Positions 21,532-33,177 of a DNA stretch of 64,000 nt are shown piece by piece. The stretch is from Ustilaginoidea virens (taxonomy: Eukaryota > Ascomycota > Sordariomycetes > Hypocreales > Clavicipitaceae), in assembly GCF_000687475.1 (NCBI RefSeq), contig NC_057318.1, positions 5,332,001 to 5,396,000 on the forward strand, written 5' to 3'. The position numbers and the translations under genes are program-made. Numbering within the stretch: position 1 is the first letter of the stretch; each line of letters starts with the position of its first letter. The notes below the pieces were generated by a model that worked only from the letters and a program-made list of their open reading frames with translations, was not told the origin of the DNA and did not search any database.

Positions 21532-22947
21532 GCCGCCTGTACGTGGACCGGTCGACCAAGAGGATGCTTCCGCGTCCGCCGTCCGTCCTTGTTTGCGTGT
21601 ACCCCTGCCATGCCCGGCCGACGCGGTTCAAGTGCGCATGAACATGACCTGGGCTTTGTTTGTGCAGTCATTGGATTCAAGCTCGAGTTGTAAGCATCTG
21701 GATTTCGTCTCTGCAGTCAATCAGTCATTGGATTCAAGCTCGAGTTGTAAACATCATCTGGATTTCGTCTCTGCAGTCAATCAGTCATTGGATTCAAGCT
21801 CGAGTTGTAAACATCTGGATGTTCAAGCCCAAGCAGCTATTTACAGCAACCGCCTCGGAGAAACGACCGACTAGGGCAACAAGAAAACGCCTGCTCTACA
21901 GGCTCCCTCCACCAATCCCACCCGATCCACCTACGCGAACGCGAAACAGACAACGGAGACCGGAAGGAGAAAAAGACGCAGAAAGCAAAGCACGACAGGG
22001 AGCTCCGTTTCCTTTACCCCCCCCCCCCAGGTCTCCAGGGCCCGTGGCGCCGCTGGCTCGTTTTGCGCTGGGCAACCGAGGAGCACGCGGCCCGGAGCGA
22101 TGTCCACCGGTCTGGTCTGCTGGTCGTCCTTGCCGGTCGCACCTGGGATGCGGTGCCGAGCGCCGGGATCTTTGTGAACGGAAAACCTGCAACGATTCGT
22201 CTGCTGCGTAAGGGGGGAATTCTGTTGGGGAAGTAGGAAAAGGGCGGGGGATTGGGTCACTGGGGGAAAGGAGGATAAAGAAAGCGTGCAGCAGTTGCAA
22301 AGGGCACAATTTTGCAAGGTGTTTGATAGATACACCGGGCCAAGGAGAAGGGAAGCATGATAGCAAGCGCCCGGAAAAATAAAGAAACAGAAAAAGCAAA
22401 GCAAAGGCCTTTGGGAGGGGTGGTATAAACGTAAAGCGGATGTTGCTCTCGCAGAACCCTTCTGAGGGTTCTTTAATGGTATTGCTTGTTCTAGCACGAA
22501 TCTGGAGATACAAGTTGCGGCGACCAGAAAAAAAAAACAAAGCAAAACAAAACAAAACAAAACAGCTTTCATTGGGTCGTCAAACGTGCCCGACTGGCCC
22601 GCGTTTCGTTTGCCCTCGAATCAAGAACTCTTTTGCTGCTCTTTTTATCAGATATCAAGCAAGGTCGCCGCCAACGCAGGTGTTTGGGGGATAAGAAAAG
22701 CAGGGACGAAGCGACGTTGTTTCATGGAATGCGGAATGCGCTCGGGGGTTTCTGCACCCGGCAGAAGTACAAGTTGATGGAGTGCTTGGCCGCGGCCCCA
22801 GGGATTAATTGCAGACCGTCATCTCGCACAATGTCCACGCCGGCACGCCGCCCTTTCAGGCCGAAAAGAAAAACGAAAAAGAAAGCGTTCCCCTTCTTCC
22901 TTGTAGCCAGGGACGCGGATTATTGAAGGGTTTGCAGCAGCACCTCT
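21532..22947. other. Convergent spacer between the Taz1-like and septin genes
   Basis: Contains a three-copy ~58-bp repeat at 21664-21815 and little else recognisable. ORFs here are short or overlapping and lack domains. Confidence 0.6.
21664..21815. repeat. ~58-bp tandem repeat, three copies
   Basis: Units starting GTCATTGGATTCAAGCTC at 21667, 21724 and 21784, with periods of 57 and 60 bp; the 3-bp difference is an extra ATC. It lies about 135 bp after the stop of the Taz1-like gene, so it may be in its 3' UTR. Confidence 0.85.
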
Positions 22948-24706
22948 TCAACGTCGATAGGGCGCGTTCCGTATCTTCAGACGGTTGGCCCTCCAGCCTT
23001 CGTAGCATTGCTCGCGGCTGGCTTCCCGCAGCTCGCCGCGCCATTCCGAGAAGACAGCCTCCTTCAATCGTGTAAAGTCACAGTGCTTTTCGTTGTAAGG
23101 ATCGGCAAATCCCCAGGGAAATTGACGTCCGATGACGTGGGGTTCGTACAAGTCCGGGCTGATGATGGAAAGAGGAAGGAAAGGAACCTCGTCTTCTTTT
23201 GCGTCGTCTTGAGCCGTGCGCTGGCGCATCGATTGGCTCGACAGTCGCCTAGAGTTTGGAGACGCTGGCGGGGAGGAGCTTGGCTGATTGGATCCGCAGC
23301 CGTCCAAAGATTCCGTCTCCTCACCTTGCTCGCCTTGCTCCTCCCCCTCTTCATCGATGCGGTTGCCGGTGCTGTCGGTATCTTCATCCAATCCTAGGGC
23401 CTCAAGGGGGTCGAGGTTGGCTTGTTTGATACTGTTCCAGACGGATTTTTTCAAGACATTCATGTGCTTCGTCGTGATGGTGTCGGCTTTTGCAATGACG
23501 GGAACAACAGTGGTTTTGCGGTCGAGGCTTCGCAAGACTTGAAGATCGAGATCTTCGTCAAGGGCGCCGAAAGCACGAGATGCAGCGCCTTGATGGCCGG
23601 TTGCCCTGTTGCGAGATGCAGAAAGATTGCGGTCCAGCCGAGATGGGTCCAGGACCAGGAAGACGGCATGTATGTGAGTATCTTGAACACCCGGGGAGCG
23701 CACCACCTTCATCTCTTCTGTAAAAGTCTCCTCAAACTTGCTCTCGAGGAAAGCCGTGAGCTCCCTGAGCTGGAGATCCACCAGGTTTCTTTCGAGGCCC
23801 TCCGAGTCCCACAAGGTCAAGCCGATGCGTTCATTATCTATTTCCGTTTCCATAAAATGCGGCACAAAATTCCCGGACGCTGGGGCCGAAACCGGAAAGA
23901 CAGCCTCGTCCGCCTTTCTGGGCCGTTTAGCGGCAGGTAGAGCCAGGGATGTCTTTAAAAATTCGAGAAACGATGTCTTGCCGGCTCCACTAGTTCCAAC
24001 CACGAGAATGCTGCGTATTCGTTAGACGGGTTTGGAGACGGTTGGAAAAGAGAGTTTTTTTTTTTTTTTTGGCGGCCGGCCAGAGCCGGTAGAGGCAAAG
24101 GGCGGGGAATGGCATCGCAACGCGTCACCGTAACCTCACCACCATCGGCATCACCACCGTCACCACCATCACCACCATCACCACCATCGCCACCATCGAG
24201 GGCAAGGAGGGGTTGACTTACTTGAACGGGGTAGGATCCTTTCTTCTGCGAACCCTTCTAGGGCTGTTGATGGAGCTGATGGCGCTGCTGGCATAGCTGT
24301 AGCGACTACGGTGCGTCATGCTTTCGGTTCTCGCGTACGGATCGGCGACATGGCTGGGCATTTTCGGAACGGGAGGCACTGGAGAAACCGCGGGGTGGAC
24401 GTAGCGGCGAGGCTCGGTCGAGGCACGAGCGTAGCAACCGCCGGAAGCTGCAGAGTTGGATAGACTGTAGGCACGATCGGATTGCTGCAATTCCTGGGGA
24501 AAGGCTTTGGATAACTGCTCCGAGTTGTTGGCAAATTCGGGCAGCTTGGGCGGCGCGCGGGATGCAGCTTGACGCTGGCGTTCCAGCTCAGCCTCCTTAA
24601 GGGCCTGGGCCTGGGCCTTCCTGCCACCTTTGGCCAGGTCGCTGCTCTTGGTTCGTCGAAGCAACATTCCGAAGCTGGAGCGCCGAGGTTGCGTTTCGTT
24701 GTTCAT
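22948..24706 (-). CDS. Divergent septin-type GTPase
   Basis: Septin-family P-loop GTPase, expected at the cell cortex or septum. Exons 24706-24222 and 24010-22948 (minus) give 515 aa; donor GTAAGT, branch TCTAAC, acceptor GCAG. After a basic, Ser-rich 160-aa N-terminus comes the P-loop GTSGAGKT (about 167-174), G3 as WDSEG instead of the usual DTPG, and G4 as AKAD. The septin-specific ending GRQFPWGF ... HCDFTRLKEAV ... CYEGWRANRL is clear. About 70 acidic and Ser-rich residues are inserted between G4 and that ending. No C-terminal coiled coil is seen. It resembles the AspE or septin-like group rather than the four core septins. Confidence 0.85.
24125..24200. repeat. (CCACCATCA)-type trinucleotide repeat in the septin intron
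   Basis: Imperfect CAC/CAT triplets in the 211-nt intron 24011-24221. It would code His if translated, but it sits between a clear donor and acceptor. Confidence 0.8.
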
Positions 24707-26840
24707 AACAAAGACGAGGGCGTTTGAGGCAGCGGCAGACAGAGGCAGATGGGGGTGGGCAGTGACAGACAGTGAGTGAGTGACTCAACTAGTGACTGTG
24801 ACTATGACTGCAGCTCTGACAGTTGGCAAAGGAGCCGAGCAGCCTGAGGGGTGGAAAAAAGAAAGAAAAAAAAGGAAAAAAAAAAAGGGAATAAAATAAA
24901 ATAAAACAAAATAGATTAAAGTAAAATAAAAAGTAGGCCTGGGAAATGGAAGGCAAGCTGGGCTGAGAGAAACCCTTGCAGCGAGTAGCAAATCAGGAGG
25001 CCTCAAGCTTGTTTCCGGAATTTTGAGACGGACGACGAGTGGGTTAGGAATGACAAGCGAAGCAAGTGATGAGTGATGAGAGAGAGTGGATGTGGGAGGA
25101 AAAGACGCCACCCCGGGGGGGGGGGAGGGGCAGGGAGGGGGGGAGGGGGACCTTGGGGCGGACGTACGGAGTACTGGTAGATTAAGAGATGATTGCACAG
25201 GGCTTCTCAGTACGGACTAGCCGGCATTGTCTGGGGTGGTCTTTGCATGTGGCAAGTGTGGGCTGCAGGCTGCAGGCGAAACCTCGTTTGGAAAAGGCAA
25301 AAGGCAAAAGGCAAACGAAGCAGCAACACGACTCGCGAGTCGGGCAAGAGGGCGTTTTGTGCCCTGGCGCCTCGCCTCGGCTGGCTTTTCCAGAAAGGCA
25401 AAGGCACCAAGGGCAACCAGACGCTGCTCAGAATTGATACGTGCCGGAATCATCACCGAGCCTATTGGCAGCGACATGCTCGCTGTCATAGTCATAGTTC
25501 TAGTCGTAGTCGTGTATGGATGACGAGGCGTCAACGCTCTCATAAACATGTTAGGAGGTACTTTGGGCTACCCAAGCTGAGCGAGCTGGCATGGTCGAGC
25601 GTGTCGGTACGAGGGGAACAAGTGGCATTGCAGGGCGAGGAAATTGAATTCCGTACGAGTCCTTGGTACGAGCCAGCGACCTGGAGTTGAAAGGGACTCA
25701 TCAATTGGCCAATCAGAGGTCACGGGTCTGTGGCATGTGTCATGTTGTCATGCGATGTGCTGCACAGCAGCAGCAGGCGGCAGGCGGCAGGCGGCAGGCA
25801 GGTCCTATCATGACGACGACAAGAGCACTGCCGGCACTGCTTTGCGACCGAGGATATGCTCGGTGCATGCTATTGATATATTGGTACGAGTATATGTTAC
25901 AGATGGGCATAGTGCGGACTGGATGGTGCAGCTCAATAAGGGTGTTTTTTTTTTTTTTTTTATCAAAGCAGCAATGATCGCAGCAATGCATATGATAATG
26001 ATATGAAAGCCCCCAATAAAACGCTGCACTTTTTTGGGTGGCGCCTTGGGTGGCGCTACATTTTCGTGCAACGGCAATTCGAGCTGTTGCACCAGCCCAA
26101 CAATCACAACTACGAAAAACCTAGTACTTTATGCAACGCTACATGAGATGTCGGGGGAAAAAGCAAAAAACAAGATAAGAGAAGAGGGGGGGGGGGGGGG
26201 GGGGGCGGGAGGGAAAAAGAAAGAAAGAAAAAAAAAAGAATTGGAGCTGTCAATGTCGGCTTGCAAATGCACATGCAGCAAGTTCAGCGAGCTCAACGCT
26301 TAGCGGCCGCTTCGAGCTAGCGCTCAAGTGGCGCCATCGGAGGCACCAGACGGACGGAGCGTCGCGGTGCAAGCCCCGGTGCCAAGGGAGCGCTTCCCCC
26401 CCCCCACCCATTGACCCCTTCCTCACCCCACCTGGCACTAAAACTGCCGCTGACATGGTTGGCGAGGCCCGAGGCCGCCCCAAGGCGCTTCTTGCTGTTC
26501 CCTGGCCAGGTGCGTCCGGGCACTTGTCGCGGTAGCACGCACGGGCAGCGGGCCAAGTGGCACGGGGGGGCGTCTGGTCTGGTCTGGTCAATTGACGTGG
26601 AGCATTCCGGACCTACTAAAGGGCTGGGCCTGGCTGGACGCAGACGCAGACGCAGACGCTGCCAGGCGCTACGGAGCAGAGAGATCAGTGGGGGCGGTTC
26701 CACCTTGCCCAGGGGCGAGGGGCGCTGGCCACTGGCCACTGGCCGCCCCGATGGCACATGCATCGATCCGCTGCGGGACCAGAGCAGATTGACCCGACCC
26801 CTTCCAGGGGCCTCCACTGTCCCGTCATTGTCATCAAAGT

Positions 26841-26935
26841 TCCCCCAGACAAGACAAGACAAGACAAGGCATGGCATGGCAAGACAAGACGTGCAAGACA
26901 AGACAAGACAAGGCATGGCAAGACAAGACGCGCAA
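26841..26935. repeat. (GACAA)n-rich repeat
   Basis: Two related blocks of AGACA/GACAA units, each followed by GGCATGGC, indicating duplication of a longer unit (about 50 bp). Confidence 0.8.
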
Positions 26936-27344
26936 GACACGCAGAACAGGAAACAGTTCGTCGCTGGGCTGCGGGCATTGCGGTTCCATGTCGCTTTGTC
27001 GCTGGCACGGAACGGCAGCACCAGAGGCGAGCATGGATCGACTCGATAAGCGCCGGCGTGAAATCGTCCCGCGAGCGCGCAGCACATGTCGTTTTCCCTT
27101 TTTTTTTTCCCCTTTTTTTTTTTTTTTTTTTTTTCTCTCCCGTCTTCCATAGGTATGTCAATAACGTAGAAAGTCCCCCCCCGAGAAGCCCGCCAGGCAG
27201 GCAACAGGCGTCTCTGGTCCAACAAAAAAACGTGGCCGTCGCACCAGGAGGTTCGGTCGGCGATGCGCATAGTAGCCAGCCGTGAGGATCGTCGCTGCCC
27301 AGTGCCTTTCTGCCCACGGCCTGCAGGGTTGCCGGGAATCTCAG

Positions 27345-27370
27345 CCCCCCCCCCCCCCCCCCCCCCCCCC
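27345..27370. repeat. 26-nt C homopolymer
   Basis: Uninterrupted C-run in intergenic DNA. Confidence 0.9.
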
Positions 27371-28280
27371 AGTGAAATTAAACAGTTTGAGAGGTCAGTC
27401 AATTGAGCTGCCCTGTCAATCCGCATCCAGATTCGAGGGGCGGGCGGGGGGCGAAGCATGCAGCTTCTCCGGACGAGCCAACCGCATCACCCGCGACCCG
27501 GGGCAGCAAATCGATCAAATAATACCGTCGTCCACGGTTGAATGTTGGATGGGACTGAGTACCAGGTACGGAGTATGCCAGTCGGGTCCCCCTTGGGCTG
27601 CCAATTCCCGCCCTCGCTTGCTTCCCTGTGCTCCCAACTGGTACCAAGAACGCCATCGAGGGAAAAGCCATCCAGGATAAGCCGTCTAGGAAAACCCATC
27701 CAGAAAAACCCATCCATGGTAGAGCCAAGGTAGAGCCATCCATCCAAGCGTTGCAGGCTTGCAGCCGCTCACCGTCGTTGGCTCCCCCGTCAATTGTCCG
27801 TGTCTCATCACCAGATTTGTTGCAAATTGCCTCTTGACCGGGCCCGTCAACCCCCCCCTCCCCCCCTGCGTAGTACATAGCAGGCCCGCGAAAACCACCA
27901 GGCACCCAACATCAGTCGGCACGGCAAAGATGCTCCAAACGCCGGCCCACCAACGCCCAGAACGCACGCGGCCCGGCAAAGAAATCATGCAATCATGGAA
28001 CAATAGCAAAAAAATCCGTCTTCGTCCTTCTTTATAATTCATGTCGAGATGGTAATATCTTCTGGGGCCCGCCGCGACCCAGGTGACGCCGTGATGGTGC
28101 GCATAATCCCTCCCTTGATAAAACCAACGTACCTCGGGACATGGCAGACGGGCAGGAAAAGAAAAGGAGCCAAAAAAAAAAGAGAGAGAGAGGGAAGAAA
28201 AAGAGTCAATGGTTGATAGGACACTGGCCGTGCCAACAAAAACGCTCTCGCAACCACCAACACGAAATTGCACCGCCGCT

Positions 28281-30383
28281 CTATCCCCCGAATACGTCGT
28301 GTTGCAACTCAATGCCATAGTCTTGCGCGACGCCTCTCATCCTCCGCTCCATTTCGTCCTCCATGCCTCCTCCCAAGCCCAACCACTGCCGCACCTTGAA
28401 GAAATAAAACGCCACGTCCGTCGCGGACATGACCACCTTGAACAGCACATGCCTCCACGCGTTGGCCAGCCTCTGCGCAAACGGCAGCTTCTTGTCCTGG
28501 AACAAGCTCCTGCTCGCCCACTCCCCCATGATCTTGACCCTGTTCACGGGCGACCCTAGGTACTGGTTGTTCCCTTGCACGATGCGCATGTTCCTCCCGA
28601 TAAAGATGAGCTCCTTGGGCCATTTCTCCTCGTCGGCCAGCATGTCTCGAAGGCTCTGCTTCATGAGTCGCTGCATGGCATAGTGCCGCTCCTCTGGTGT
28701 TTTGCCTTCCAGCTTCTTCAGGGTTTCGCGCATCGAGTTGCCTTGCCCCCCTTCGTAGGGGCGCATGAGGGTGGCGCTGGCGAAAAAGTCGGCCCCCTTG
28801 ATGCCCCATTCCGACGTGATGCGCGCAATCGTCTTGTTGTCAAAGGTCATGAGGGCTTTCCAGAATGCGCTGTACTGGTGCCGGAACGTGGGGGACATGT
28901 ACACGTACAAGCCGTGATCGATGAGAACGAGCTCGGCTCGCCCGTTGGGAAGACGCCGGATGAAGATGTTTCCGGGATGAGGATCGCAATGGACGACTCC
29001 CCATTTGAAAATCTGGGCGGAAAAGAGGTCAATCATTGTGGTCATGACCTCCTTGGTCGAGAGGCCCAGCCCGCCGCGGCCCCTCGCACCCTTCCATTCT
29101 TGACGCTCGGGTTTGACTTTTTCTCGCCGAGGCTGCGTTCGCATCTCTAGCCGCGCCTTTTCCACGTCGAACCAGGGCAGGGGAGAGTTGGCACCTGGAG
29201 AGCCTTTGCCTCGGCCTCCGAGCCATCTGGACGTCAGGGCCTTCTTATCCCAGAGCTGCACACCTTCGATCCACTCGGTTGTCAAGACACGCTTAGTGGT
29301 GAGGTCTGGGTACACCAGGGGGATGTACACGCGCCCTTTCAGAGTCTTCTCCGAGTTGATCAGGCTTCTCATGGTTTCCGAATTGCGGGCCTCGTTCAAA
29401 AAGTCCGTCTCTAATTCCAGTCGCTCGGTGATGAACGGAACGAGAGTATAGAGTGGAAGATCAAACCATTTGGAATAGATCCACGTCACAGCGCTGTTTT
29501 TTTATTTTTATTTTCCCCCGAGGAAAACGTCACTCTGGTCAGCGCGGCTAAGCGGCAGACGGACTGGTCTTGGAACTCACCGAAACGCCCACAAATCCCA
29601 GGCAATCTGCTTCGCAATCTCCCTCTTTTGGACTTTGATGGCCACCTCGCGGCCATCTGGCAGTCTAGCCCAATGGACTTGGGCGACGCTAGCGCTCGCT
29701 CTGGCCTTGCGCTCCATGAGGCCCATACCCTCTCTACCCGCGAAGCTCACGCCAAACACCTCCTCTACGCTCTTGCCGAAATCCTGCCGGATCACCGCCT
29801 CCACATCTTTCCAGTCGTCTTGGGGTGCGTCGTCAAACATCCTGCTAAACATTTTCTGGAACTCGGGCGGCAGGACAGCGCTCTGCATGGCAATGGCCTG
29901 CCCGATTTTCAGGTATAAGCCGCCATTGGTCCGCAGGAGATGGAAGAGGCGTTCGGCGTTGCGGGTGTGCAGCTCGGCGACGGACCCAGCGGTGATGGGC
30001 TCGGGACGAAAGTTGACCTTGTAGTCGAGTGCGACGAGGAGCGTCGTCGCGAATGTGCGAAGGGTTCTGGTAAGGCCAGAGGCGTATATTTGGCGGTCGC
30101 CTACGTACACTGTGCCGCCGGTGACGAGGGCAATGAGCAGCCATTTTGACCACCTCTGCGCTTTGGTGAATTGCTTTGCCGCTTGGGGGGCACCGAGCTC
30201 TTGGGGTGATGGGGGTCGGAGCGGTTGAAAAGGAGAATTTTGGGCGCTTCGGCGACATGAAGTTGTGGACAATCGAACGCGGTGGACGACGACGGTTGGG
30301 CCAGGACGCACGCGACATGCCCCTGGTGGTGTGGGCAGCGCCTTTGGAATGTTCAATAGGCTGCGGCTGACCATCCCGGACAT
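28281..30383 (-). CDS. Mitochondrial ABC1/UbiB (ADCK) kinase-like protein, Mcp2/Cqd2-like
   Basis: Atypical kinase-like protein of the UbiB family, linked to coenzyme Q and lipid homeostasis in mitochondria. Exons 30383-29581 and 29493-28281 (minus) give 671 aa; an upstream in-frame ATG at 30503 would give 711. The start MSGMVSRSLLNIPKAL resembles a mitochondrial presequence, and a membrane segment (WLLIALVTGGTVYVG) follows. Family marks in order: KIGQ (LYLKIGQA), Ala-rich nucleotide loop ASASVAQV, VAIKVQ lysine, the ExD-like LETDFLNEA, catalytic loop HCDPHPGN and DHG (LIDHGLYVY) in place of DFG. The C-terminal layout fits ADCK1/Mcp2 better than Coq8. Donor GTGAGT, acceptor ACAG. Confidence 0.88.
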
Positions 30384-33177
30384 GATGCCTTCCGCCTGGA
30401 CTTGAGCTGGCTGTTTCGTAGGCTTGGAGGGATCATCCGGGTGGTATGGAGGAGGGAGGAATAATCTGACGGGAATTTTCAGGTGGCCGAAAGCTGAAGT
30501 CACCGAGGCCGATTGGCGGTTCCACTCCGAGCCCTTAGCATGCTCAGGTACTGGCAGCAGTGGGATTGTGGCAGTGGCGACTGGTGATCTTGGTCCTCGA
30601 TATTCTAAGAGCTTACTTGCTGTCTTTGTAAGCTGGTGCCGTGGAGGCGAGCTTTGAAGCAGCCGGTCATTGAACGAAGCAGACTGTTGGGCTTTGACAC
30701 AGGACGCACATTCCTCTCTCCACTTGGCTTCAGAGTCGCCGCCCAGGAAAGAGATCGTTGACTACTCCACGGCAGGGACGGACAGGTGGAATTCCTTGTC
30801 GCGTATTTCCGCCAAAGACAGAGCCAAATATCGCCATGGCCGTAGAGCAGTGCGCCGCATACGTTGTGGACGAATGGACGACCTAGGTGTCAAGCTGCAG
30901 ACTACGGGACTACCGGGTAGCAAATCGAGCGAGCATGACTCATCATTCCTATGGCGAAGCTGCTTACCTGTGCTAGATTCTGCAGATCCTACACCCTCAA
31001 AGCCAAGGGGGGGGGGCAGCAACAAGTCCCGTGACGAAGACGCAAGCAACAGAGGCTTCGTCGTAGGCAGAAGCGAGCACGTCCAACTACAGCTCAACTG
31101 AGGCTTTCTACAATCTCAGCCGAGGCGACCTAGCTCGCGACGCAGAGTTATTCTCGCTCCCCAAGCAAAGGCTCTTTTCAGCAACGACGTGCAGAGCAAA
31201 TAAAGAGGGGAAGAAACAGCATCGATTGATTGGTGATGGGAACCGAGTTGAACCCCAGTATTTCTCTCATCTCCTCCAGTCCCTGAGCACAGGCTTAGGG
31301 CTACTTTCGAATTTATCAAGCATGCTTCGTACAGCATATCCCCGTATTAAAAATTCCGAAGTTTGAACCGTGGGCGCGTTCGTCGGTGCAACCTTTGTCT
31401 GAACGAAGAGGTATCCATGTCGTCACGTCATAGTTGGCAGCCGATGACGAGAGGCAAAGGGCAATGCAGGCAAAGTAGGATTCGACCAACGGAGTAGCGC
31501 TGCTCGCCTGGATTCCCACCTCAGCTCCTCCCGGTGCTTTGAATTTGGCAAGGCGACAGTTTGGAACGTTCAGAAGAAAGTAGTTGACCGCTACCACTCC
31601 GCCAAGGTGCCATTCGCTACGGAGCACATCAACACATCATACGGAGTACATCCTAACCTAAGGTAGCGCACCTACCTGCAGGTGGTGTCTGGTGGCACGA
31701 GGCACCAAAATATTATATGCATCCAAGGTACGGAGTACCTTGGGTACATACCTCTTAAGCAAGGAGGTAATTTGTGCCCATTTGCTTATGCTGCGGTCTG
31801 GTGTTTTGGAAGGAAAACAGCAACCATGGCTGCTTGAGGGAGTGGAAAAAAGCATCAGATCCTAGACAGCGGAAAAGATGGGTGGATATCTTCTTCTCAT
31901 GAATGGATAGGTCACGGAGCGGAGACACTTGTGCCACAGAAAACCTAATTTCCTTGCATCCTCTCCTATCCATGTGGGTTGAGAGAGGAAAATGTGAGAC
32001 AATGGCCAGGAGCGGACGCAGCAAGTTCTCAGATTTGCGGTGCATTTCAACGGGCATGCATCGGAAGAACGCGCACCATTATCCACCGTATTCCCTTTGA
32101 TGAACTGACAACCATGGACTGAAAAAAAAAAAAAAAAATATCGTGCCATGTCCCAAGAAAAACGGCGACTTGGAACCAGACTTGTTCGTGGTTGCATGTA
32201 GGCGCGCTGCTAATGTTTAAGTGGTCCGGAGGACAGGTACTGGGTACCCGTACTCCTAAATTACCGTTAGTACTCGGTGTTACAGACCACAGAAAGCCGG
32301 CCACCTGCCCCACAGCTTATCGATTGTTTTTCCCCCGACCGTGTACGGAGTAGCAGTAAGCATGCACCTGCGCGACCTTAACTGGTTAGAGCAACTCGTA
32401 CTTGCCGGACAGATACTTGCCTTGCCTTGTACACCTGTCTATAGTAGATTAGCCCCTAGGATCCCTGCGATTCAGCCGCCCGCCCCTTATACCGCCCCAT
32501 GTGTTTACTACCTCCTATGGACCTCCTACCTGCCAACTTAGGTACATGGTACTTCCCAGGCGCCCCCCACCCCCCCATTGCAACAAACGTCGTTGTTGTC
32601 TCAAAGCCAGGCGCCTTCCACAACAACGCAGTTGACATTCTGACACATTACGATTCATTCCCTCGTCATCTGCTGTCTGGCGCACTTCCAAGGCTCCGGC
32701 GTTGGCAGCAAACGTCGCTCAAAGCTTCCAGGCCAGCCGTCGCGAGCTGGTCGCGTTCCTTCCGCGACCTCATAATAATAAGCAGCCCGCTTGCTCACTG
32801 GCAGGCAGTCCGCTCGTGGCCAAAGGCCTGATTGATAAAACTCGCGCACCGACACCACGCCGACACCGCGTCAATCGCGTGTCTACTGCGAGACAACCCG
32901 AATTCATCCGTCTCAATAGTACTGAAATCCGACTCTTGCAGTCGCAGGTCCACTCGTCGTCAGCCGTCGGTCGTCAATCACCAGTCCCCCTTCTCCCGAG
33001 CGTATCCCGAGCGTAAACGCGGACTTTGGTTTCAAACGCTATCCATGGCTTGCGCAAGCGTCGTCCATTAATTGTCCCACCCTGTGGACGACTGCTCTAC
33101 CAAGCAGCTTGAATCGGTTCCGACCGCGCCGTTTCTTGACAAGTTCTCCATCTGTCGCCGCAGCCTGCTTCGCCGCC
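30384..33177. other. 2.8-kb divergent spacer upstream of palI
   Basis: No recognisable gene. It contains three TACGGAGTA elements (31640, 31729, 32344) and a related TACGGAGCA near 31618. The left end is the promoter of the ABC1 gene and the right end that of palI; the segment between is unexplained. The palI leader (about 32900-33177) is rich in short CGTC/CGAG stretches. Confidence 0.55.

Larger units (their letters stand above)
24707..28280. other. 3.6-kb gene-poor region
   Basis: No recognisable gene. It contains TACGGAGTA at 25165 and 27567, a GCAGGCG repeat at 25770-25800, a 20-nt G-run (26186-26205), GACAA repeats (26841-26935), a long T-run (27090-27133), a 26-nt C-run (27345-27370) and ATCCA repeats near 27660-27740. 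ORFs spanning it are driven by these repeats (Gly, Lys or Trp-Met-Gly runs) and are not believable proteins. Confidence 0.55.

Noticed and set aside
26317..27459. 380-codon minus-strand ORF
   Set aside because: Built from simple repeats (poly-Gly from a C-run, poly-Lys from a T-run); no domain.
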